A stretch of 64,000 bases of DNA from Tachypleus tridentatus (Eukaryota; Arthropoda; Merostomata; Xiphosura; Limulidae): contig NC_134833.1 of NCBI RefSeq assembly GCF_004210375.1, positions 144,638,127 through 144,702,126 on the forward strand, given 5' to 3'. Shown piece after piece: positions 56,491 through 64,000 of the stretch. Numbering within the stretch: position 1 is the stretch's first letter; each line of letters begins with the position of its first letter. A program made the position numbers and the translations under genes. Below the pieces are notes generated by a model. The model made no database searches. It worked only from the letters and a program-made list of their open reading frames with translations, and was not told where the DNA came from.

Positions 56491-56770
56491 GTTTCTTTGT
56501 TTATTTGTTTTGAATTTCGCACAAAGCTACTCGAGGGCTATTTGTGCTAGCCGTCCCTAATTTAGCAGTGTAAGACTAGAGGAAAGGTAGCTAGTCATCA
56601 CTACCCACCGCCAACTCTTAGGCTACTCTTTTACAAACGAATAGTGGGATTGACCGTCACTTTATAACGCTCCCACAGTAAAGGGCGAGCGTGTTTGGTG
56701 CGATCGGGATGCGAACCCGCGCCCTCAGATTACGAGTCGCACGCATTAACTCACCTGACCATGCCGGGCC
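56491..56770 (-). mobile_element. Full-length SINE-A
   Basis: On the minus strand it starts GGCCCGGCATGGTCAGGTGA and ends with a TTGTGCGAAATTCAAAACAA tail plus ATAAACAAAGAAA. Confidence 0.9.
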
Positions 56771-56843
56771 GATAAAACCATCCAACTTTTAATGTAGAGT
56801 TATCAATCCAAACTTACGTTATTCCATTTGCTTACATTCGGTT

Positions 56844-56930
56844 CTTCCCTCTAGTCTTACACTGATAAATTAGGGACGGCTAGCACAGATAGCCCTCGAG
56901 TAACTTTGTGCGAATTTCAAAACAACAAAA
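56844..56930 (+). mobile_element. SINE-A, 3' third only
   Basis: It begins CTTCCCTCTAGTCTTACACT and runs to the GTGCGAATTTCAAAACAACA tail. It has been 5'-truncated. Confidence 0.8.
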
Positions 56931-56949
56931 CATTGCTTACTTACTTTGA

Positions 56950-58250
56950 TGTTTATGTTTGACAGTAGCAGAAGGTATAAACGTTTCTGTTTAAATGAGA
57001 AAATTATTTATTAGTTTATAGACCTCATTATTAGTTGGTTTCAGACTACAGATTTTACAGATCTGTACATGTTTTGGGAAGTTCTTTTACGAATGTCGTT
57101 TCTTCTCTTTCATTGTCCGTTATTTAATTTCAAAACATATAAAATTATTACTTTTCCCTGTAATTCATTTGACAAGCTTCTGCATTAAAGAACCATTATT
57201 TAGTGATTTATTTTGATGGAACAGAACTTTGATAATATTAAATTTGTTGATATTGGGACCTTAAAACCAGAGTAGACAGTTTTGTTCTTGTTTCTCGTTA
57301 TGGGAATAACTTAAGCCTAGTACACCATGCTCTGTGTAAGAAACTACTGTAGTTTTAAAACATTTATTAATTTTAATAAAGTTAGTTTTTTATCTTTAAT
57401 GATTTTTTCAAGATAAATAAATCATCTTTTAAAACATCTGAAATATCATTTTGATGACTTTATTCATTTAGAGAGTTATTCATCATCTCGGTTACCAGTA
57501 CAATTTAATTTAAAGAAGACTAAGTTGGTCAAGCTACTTACGTAATGTCACACTCCATCTATCTTTAAACTTAGTTTGTTTTTACAACATCAGCTACAAT
57601 ACCATTTAAAATAATCTTACTGTAGGTCTTAAGACTAATGATGTCACACTTTATGATTATGTAGATCATGTTTCATTGTTAACTTGTTATATGGGTTTAG
57701 AAGTAAGTTAAGTATCCTAAAGTAGACAAACCTCTGTAAACATGTTTTGTAATAACTACCAACAAAATCATTAATGAATAAATCGTTTAACCTTTTATGA
57801 ATATTAAAATATCTTGTGTTTAACTTATGCCAATACGTTCATCTGAAAAGACTGTTATAAAAATTATCTTTGTCAAATTGTACGTTACAGTTTTACTTCT
57901 GTCTTTATAGATAACTTTATGTTGGTTAGAAGCTATTGATACAAATAAAAAAATATTTATTTAAAATACATATATATAGAAATGTAATACATGATGTGAT
58001 TATATTATCACATTGAACTTCATTATCACACACTGAAGATCATATTACCCTTTTTTATAGAAAGGAATTTGGTTCAATCTCTAAAGAAGTCATTTTCAAT
58101 TTTTTATTCATTACAAAATAATTTATTACAAAAAAATTTGACAAATGTAATGCATTATAGTATTAATAAGATATTTTAAGATATAATTAAGATAAAAAAT
58201 GTTACATTATCTTTTATTAGCAATTTCTTTTTCAACATCTATCTGTGAAC
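56950..58250 (+). repeat. Upstream region of transporter copy 4
   Basis: 57003-57170 is nearly identical to 8215-8388, and 57200-58230 is related to 13640-14640 and, inverted, to 24700-25720. The acceptor-like CTTTTATTAG at 58211-58220 precedes the exon. Confidence 0.75.
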
Positions 58251-58925
58251 ATGAAAATTTCGGACAAGACATTCAGTTTTATAAAGTTCAAGAGTATTCC
58301 TGGAATTGGAATTATTGCGGATGCTTCCACAACCTATTCCTCTTATCCAGTGTTCATTAGTTTGCTTGCTTAATTGGTTTTAAGGGAACCTTGTGGGCCT
58401 TACAATGTATTCATCTTAATGCTGACGATGACGGGCATTATTTGAACTATCAAACCAACGTTTACCGTAAAAACGTTTCAAGATATTGATGACGTATATA
58501 ATCGACGGAAAGGAACTATTTTTGGATTTTCTGCGTGTCTATTGAAAGCTTGTTGCTATACAATGGCCCGTAAACTTCAAAAAACACCACCCCAAGTTGT
58601 GGCTAACATTATGTCTACCTTTAGCCTTGTTGTGAGAACTTTTCTACTATTCTTGTTCGAAGAAATTCAAATATCAGCTTGTGGCAGAAACACTGTTCTT
58701 GTTGTGAGTTCTGGCATCTTTATGATGCTGAATCAACTCCTCACCACAACAGCCTTACAAGTGGAAAATGCTGGACCAATGTCCGTTGCTCAAACTCTAA
58801 ACATAATTACAGCCTTTTTGTTCGATATTTTCATCTTGAATACTATCACCGCCTGGTGTAGCATTTTTGGCGCTGTGTTAATTTTTGTTGGTGTTCTTTT
58901 AACAACATTAAGGAAAGTGAATTAG
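58251..58925 (+). pseudogene. SLC35G-like transporter pseudogene, copy 4
   Basis: ATG at 58251 and the stop at 58923-58925 are in the same frame (225 codons). Relative to the intact gene about 83 codons (249 bp) are missing. The fusion reads GIGIIADASTTYSSYPVF, joining the first helix to the fourth at about 58314-58318. Two further stops are TAA at 58371-58373 (where the intact gene has the Tyr of LLAYLVLREP) and TGA at 58443-58445. Only the C-terminal part from 58542 stays open (ARKLQKTPPQVVANIMSTF onward to LTTLRKVN). It is not functional as a 10-helix carrier. Confidence 0.9.
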
Positions 58926-59395
58926 TTTCGAACATTTTGACGTTATCTATTTCTTCATTGTTTGACTGTTTCAAAGTTTTTAATTACCAACGTTCGTAAT
59001 GTTGTTCACGAGAAACAGATTTACATAATATTGATGTTTTGATTTAAGTGTGTTACTATCGATAGATGTTAAACGTATCACAGGTGACGATGTGTAGCAC
59101 CTTGAGTTCGACTTATAGTTCTCCGATGAATGTGTAATACATGACAACGTGTTTAGTTTGTTGTTTTATAATCTTTACCTAAAACTATGACCTCTTCTTT
59201 GCGTAGTTCAGAAACATAATAATAAACATTTATACCATATGACTGCGAAATCTGAATTTTACCTCACGGCTAACAAAATGTTTCTCTCAACTGGGATATG
59301 CGAGTATTTCCATGTACTTGAAACTATTACCAATCCTGCGTGCGTGTTGCCATCTGTGTCCTTGACTGTGAAACCATATATACCTTTTTACAAAA
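58926..59395 (+). repeat. 3' flank of copy 4, duplicated after copy 1
   Basis: It is nearly identical to 8713-9180. It lacks the AATAAA found in copies 2 and 3 at the corresponding place (GAGAAA instead). Confidence 0.85.
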
Positions 59396-60570
59396 ACTGC
59401 TAACATCGCAGAAACAGATACAGATCCTATATAAATTCAATGTTTTTATATCTTAGATATTGTAATCTAAGTGATTTCCTTTACATTTGGTAATGTTTTG
59501 GTTTCTTACTGACTAACGTTTGCCTGTAATTATACCATTTACTTCAGAACAGTTTTGTTGTAATTTTCTTAAAGGTTTAAGTCATTATCATTCACCATCC
59601 AGTACAAATTTCACGAAATATTATTATGGGATATAGAAACTACAGTTAGTTTCAATATTGAATAACTAACACAAAAGGTATAACTCATACTTTTATTCTA
59701 TGGTACTTTTGTAACTTAGCCGGATAATTAATTACCAAGTAAAAGGCTTAACATTACTTTTTGTATGATAATATGGTGCAATGATATTCATAAAAAAATA
59801 TTTTGTTTAGGTGCTAATTAAACTTAAATAACTTAGTTACGAAAATCAGAAACTGAAGTTTCTGACCAAAGTTCTACCGTAAATAAATTAGGATCATAAC
59901 GTCCACTTAACACACTAAAAGTCCCTGGTTTGATTTCAAGTAAACACCATTTTAACTTTTCAGATATTATTAATATCTATTTATTTCGAAAAATTATTTG
60001 TAAAAGTACATTAGTGTGATTTGTGAAAAATCTCCTGAAAAACATATTTATATATTCCACACTACAACAGTTAATTTTTCATTATTATATAAAGTCTAAA
60101 CTGATTCAATATAATAAATTTATATTTGAAACACAATTACGATAGTCGTCTGATATGATTAAAAGTCAAATAACTTTTATTGTGTATCATTTTTGTTGGC
60201 CCGGGATGGCCTAGCGCGTAAGGCGTGCGACTCGAGCAAAATATCCTCGCCCTCCCAGCCGTGGGGGTGTATAATGTGACGGTCAATCCCACTATTCGTT
60301 GGTAAAAGAGTAGCCCAAGAGTTGGCGGTAGGTGGTGATGACTAGCTGCCTTCTCTAGTCTTACACTGCTAAATTAGGGACAGCTAGCACAGATTGCCCT
60401 CGAGTAGCTTTGTGCGAAATTCCCAAACAAACAAACAAATCATTTTTGTTACAGTGCAGGTCTTTGTGGAACAATAACATTTAATCATATAAATATTATA
60501 AGGTGTCGAGATCATAAGAGAACCCTTAAATGTTAGTTTAGTTTTATATGAAGCAAAAAAGTATGTTAAT
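59396..60570 (+). repeat. Segment related to 19990-20450, absent from copy 1 flank
   Basis: 59690-60570 is colinear with 19990-20450 apart from a SINE-A at 60198-60438. The copy 1 flank (9180-9190) lacks the whole interval. No gene is seen. Confidence 0.7.
60198..60438 (+). mobile_element. SINE-A with target-site duplication and deleted B box
   Basis: It starts GGCCCGGGATGGCCTAGCGC and ends GTGCGAAATTCCCAAACAAA. About 40 bases containing the B-box are absent (GTGCGACTCG joins AGCAAAATATCC). ATCATTTTTGTT flanks it at 60186-60197 and 60439-60450. The related site near 20335-20365 is empty. Confidence 0.9.
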
Positions 60571-60833
60571 AAATTTCTTAATAGCAGTAAATCATTTCTG
60601 GATACCCCGAACTATAAATTTAAAATAGACGTTAATTACATTTTCAAATTATTGAAAATCTCCAAACATTGCAAAAGCAGAACAAGCGCAAATTATTTTA
60701 CACAATTGATTAGATCAAGAAAATTGGGCGAGATTTGAAAGGTTACAATCTTTAATTAGATAAAAAGGTTTTCTTTATTTCTGTGACGTCAGTTGCAAGT
60801 TTTGGTAAAGACTAAACTAAGGTTAAATATACT

Positions 60834-61198
60834 AAAGTAACTGAAAACTGTTATACAAAAGAGAATAATTGGAAGGATGCTGGGGTGATATTTATAGGTA
60901 TAATGAACACTTTAATACTGCATAAACGTCACTACTTCTATTACATCAGTCCTTCAGTTATCATTAGTTCAAGTACCTCTGGTTTAGTTGAACATCTAGA
61001 GAAGGTTAGAAGAGTGTTGATAAATAAATATATACAACTGGTAACAACTAAATAATAGTCACTCTGGACCATCTTGCATTCATCATAATTTGGGATTTTG
61101 AAAAATCTCTAGCAGAAACATTGTTATATAGCCACATTTATTGAAATAAATAAATATTGAAAATATTTCTTTGTTAGTTCTACATGTTGTGTCACTTA
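60834..61198 (-). mobile_element. hAT-like non-autonomous element, truncated by Tc1
   Basis: It is colinear with 9460-9829 and interrupted at the same base by a Tc1 end (TA at 61197-61198). Confidence 0.45.
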
Positions 61199-61480
61199 CC
61201 GTTACGACAGAAAGTGTTCGTACCCTGCGTCCCGAGTGAATTTTTGCTCATAACGTAAAAAGTATCACTATTAGGCTAATAGAAGTATGGTGTATGATAA
61301 ATATTATAGTAACATACATCTCAATAAATGTTTATCTAAATTAAACGACAAAAAACAGTTTATAAACAAATAACCAAAATTAAGAGGAATAGAAAGTGTT
61401 CGTACAGTTCAGAACGTGTGAAAAAACTATTATTCCTGTAAAAATTTTGTTAAGCTTGGCGTGTGAAGTACAGAACTGAT
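61199..61480 (+). mobile_element. Tc1-family 5' terminal region (IR/DR)
   Basis: It starts CCGTTACGACAG. GAAAGTGTTCGTAC occurs at 61210-61223 and 61392-61405, 182 bp apart. It is the duplicate of 9830-10110. Confidence 0.8.
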
Positions 61481-62615
61481 TTTTAGAAGGCTTGCGCCCA
61501 CGAAAGACAGAAAAGTATTGGATTAGGTTCACTACCAAAATTTTTTCTTTCATCAGTTCCAAAGTCGTCTGGGACAAGATTTGGAGGGTCAGTGGGAAAT
61601 ATCCTTCCCATTCACTTTTGACCTAACTCTCAAATGGCCAGGAAGTTACTTGTATACAAGATACAGCTTATACCTTTGGAGAGTGTGTTTTACACCTTTA
61701 AAGCACTACTGTATTTTTTCCTGTCCTCTTTTTTATCAAGTTTTGGTCTGTGAGACCACCACTTTCTTTCGAAGATAGTCCTTATGTTTATAATCGGCCA
61801 TTTATGCGGTGAAACTTCTAATGGCTATGCATCAGTCTGGCGGTACGCCAGGCAAATCTAATGATATTCTTTAAACGATGATGTACTATCTGTTTCCTGC
61901 TCTTCTTCTGATAGTTTTAAAGTAAATTTGGCAATAGGCTTCTGTGCTTTACCCACCACGAGTATCGAAATTTGGTTTTCAGCGATGTGGGTCTGCAGAC
62001 ACACCTCTGTGCCATTGGAGAAACACTAATTAGGGAATGGATAGATGTTCCATTCTCAAAATCTATCATATTCTCAAATTATTAAAGTTGTACTATCTGT
62101 CCAGGGTTTATGGTTGAGCTATGGGCTGCGCCGTTAATATGGTGGGCCTTAAGCATCATCTGGGGCTTCAGCTCTGCATGGAGGCTTTCCACATTTCGAT
62201 AATCCAGAGTTTGTATGCTGAGTTCTGAGAACTTCCTTTCACATCAGACATTCACAACATTCCTTGCTATGTAATATAAAACTTTTATACTTATCATGAT
62301 GTCTCACCTGAGTTGTGTCTTTATTCCTTCGCGAACTGTCCTTTTGGGAATAGTTAGTCTACTATTTCTTCTTTCTATCTTCATATCCAGGGATTGCTAA
62401 CTGAACTGGTCTGTCACTGGATGATGCTGTTGAGTCTAATTATCAGCTTATTCCACCATGGCTTATTACCATCCCCACTTGTGACCTTTATTTATGTCAT
62501 CTGAGAAGGACGGATACTCCTGAGAGGAATTATAATCTTTATTTGCTCAACACTGTCAAACAATTTTTCCATATCCATTTCAACAGATGATTAAAATCTG
62601 ATGTCTTTTTCAGTT
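61481..62615. repeat. Unclassified 1.1-kb block, duplicate of 10111-11300
   Basis: Similarity to the first copy is high along the whole length, with small indels. It includes the inverted SINE-C head at 61946-62017. No conserved reading frame. Confidence 0.65.
61946..62017 (-). mobile_element. SINE-C head fragment (duplicate)
   Basis: The same truncated head as at 10581-10654, confirming that it was there before the duplication. Confidence 0.65.
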
Positions 62616-62629
62616 CCAACATATTTTAC

Positions 62630-62737
62630 TGTGGTTCATTGTATACAATTTCATTGGAATTAGAATACATACAAGCTAATAAGAGCACTAATTGTACTAT
62701 ATACACTGACTCTCTTAGCTCTCTGATGGCCCTGATT
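62630..62737 (+). pseudogene. Jockey LINE RNase H fragment
   Basis: It reads ISLELEYIQANKSTNC and then IYTDSLSSLMALI, the counterpart of ISLALEHLEAKQYSYC and IYTDPLSSLLILE at about 30570-30660. Only this piece of RNase H is present. Confidence 0.75.
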
Positions 62738-62747
62738 GTTTGACGCA

Positions 62748-64000
62748 CAGTTACGACAGAAAGTGTTCGTACCCCTGCGTCACAAGTAGGTTTTGCTCAT
62801 AACCTAAAAAGTATCACGATTAGGCTAATAGACGTATAATATATTATACATATTATACTAACACACATTTACATAAATATTTATGTTTATATAAACAAAT
62901 AAACTGTTTATAAACAAATAACCAAAAATAGGTTGAGGAGAAAGTGTTCGTACACTTCACAACGTGTGAGAAAACTGATATTCCCGTAAAAATTTTGTTT
63001 AGTTTGGCGAATAAACTGCATTATACTATTTCATAACTAGACACTTGGATCATATTTGTTGGAATTTAGCCAGCAATAAATGTACTTTCGGCAATTTTGC
63101 GTCGTCTCCGTCATTATATGCTTGGTCATCATGGCGAACAGGAAACAACTGTCCAGTGATTTAAAAAACCAATTATTGTAAAATACAAGTCTCGTGTGTC
63201 TCTTTCCGGTATTTTTACACAACTTAATGTGCCGAAATATACTGTTCAAAGCATAATTGCCAAGTTTAACCTTACAGGATCAACTCCTAACCTCCATCGT
63301 TCCGGACGCCCCACCAAAATTCCAGAGAGAATCAAGAGGAAGGTTCTCAGCGTAGTTAGTAAGAACCCTCTTTAACAGGTAATGACATACAGAAACTGGT
63401 AAGGAAAACTGAGGTTGAATTAAGCACCTTTACAGTTACGAACATGTTACGATCTTCCATATTCAAAGCAAGCCGTTATCGTAGAACTCCATATTTAAAG
63501 CATGTTCATTTAGAAGCACGTTTGAGGTATGGAAGAAAGCATGTAGATAAACCTTTTACCTATTGAAAGAGTATTCTTTGGTCAGACGAGACTAAAATTG
63601 AGCTTTTCGGCCACAATGATGTTCGCTATATTTTTCGTAAGAAGGGGAACGAAATCTTTCAAAGAACACCGTCCCTACAGTAAAACACACGGAGGTGGCT
63701 CGATCATGCTATGGGGTTTCTTCAGTTTTTTTGGTGTAGGCAGCCTTCACCGCGTCAACGGAATCATGAAAAAAGATGAGTACGTTGATATATTAGGCAC
63801 TTATTTCAAAAATGATGCTCGGAACTTGCGGTTTGGGCATCGTTGAATCTTGCAGCACGAAAATGACCCAAAGCACACATCGAAATATGTGCAATTTTGG
63901 TTGTAGAGAAACTATATAAGCGTTTTGGAGTGGCTATCGCAGTTACCCGATCTCAACCCATTTGAAAACGTTTGGCATGAGTTGAAGACCGGGGTTCATC
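62748..64000 (+). mobile_element. Tc1-family DNA transposon, cut by window end
   Basis: The terminal region CAGTTACGACAGAAAGTG has two GAAAGTGTTCGTAC repeats (62759, 62940). A DDE transposase relic follows from about 63130: MANRKQLSSDLK, then LKHVHLEARLRYGRKHVDK, WSDETKIELFGHNDVRYIFR (first D at 63585), HGGGSIMLWGFFS, LQHENDPKHTS (second D near 63860) and [15 protein letters not shown] (catalytic E near 63970). All three catalytic residues are present, but frameshifts (for example about 63655) and stops (63561 region, after HRPYSKT frame, after YVQFWL) break the gene. The right terminus lies outside the window. Confidence 0.9.

Noticed and set aside
58542..58925. Separate 127-codon transporter gene
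   Set aside because: It is the C-terminal half of pseudogene copy 4 downstream of two stop codons and would lack half of the helices.

Overview
The window is AT-rich, repeat-dense eukaryotic (animal) nuclear DNA. There are no operons, no ribosome-binding sites and almost no long open frames; most of it is transposon debris. Three families of tRNA-derived SINEs run through it (called A, B and C here). Their sequences are ones I associate from memory with chelicerate genomes, horseshoe crabs in particular. That taxonomic call is inference from recall, not proof.

The only intact gene I can support is an SLC35G/EamA-type (drug/metabolite transporter superfamily) membrane protein on the minus strand at 23744-24667. 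Three broken paralogues lie on the plus strand: copy 1 at 8389-8712 (two internal deletions), copy 2 at 14657-15579 (one nonsense codon and one 1-bp frameshift) and copy 4 at 58251-58925 (in-frame deletion of about 83 codons and two stops). Their non-coding flanks are homologous too, and further flank-only fragments lie at 31545-32255 (+), 34380-35445 (-) and 39895-40620 (-). The locus is therefore a family of duplicated DNA cassettes, some inverted, that has mostly decayed.

Layout. 1-8.2 kb: unclassified repeat R1 (two copies), CR1-like LINE fragments, SINEs, and a segment repeated at 51.1-52.2 kb. 8.2-11.3 kb: pseudogene copy 1 with flanks matching 57-62.6 kb, including a shared Tc1 insertion. 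12.5-17.5 kb: cassette with pseudogene copy 2. 17.8-22.5 kb: LINE, R3, a hAT-like element and the third R1. 22.9-26.8 kb: inverted cassette with the intact gene. 26.8-31.2 kb: one long, decayed Jockey-type LINE (gag-like ORF1, endonuclease, RT, RNase H, CCHC-like end). 31.5-42.3 kb: cassette fragments, LINE pieces, SINEs and a 6 x 49 bp minisatellite. 42.3-46.0 kb: the least repetitive stretch, with one unidentified possible exon. 46.0-48.0 kb: a BED/hAT transposase remnant. 48-56.9 kb: SINE-rich. 57-62.6 kb: cassette with pseudogene copy 4. 62.75-64 kb: a Tc1-family transposon cut by the window end.

The elements do not form a pathway. What the window shows is a transporter family multiplied by segmental duplication. 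Insertions shared or not shared between duplicates (a Tc1 copy, two SINEs) give a relative order of events.
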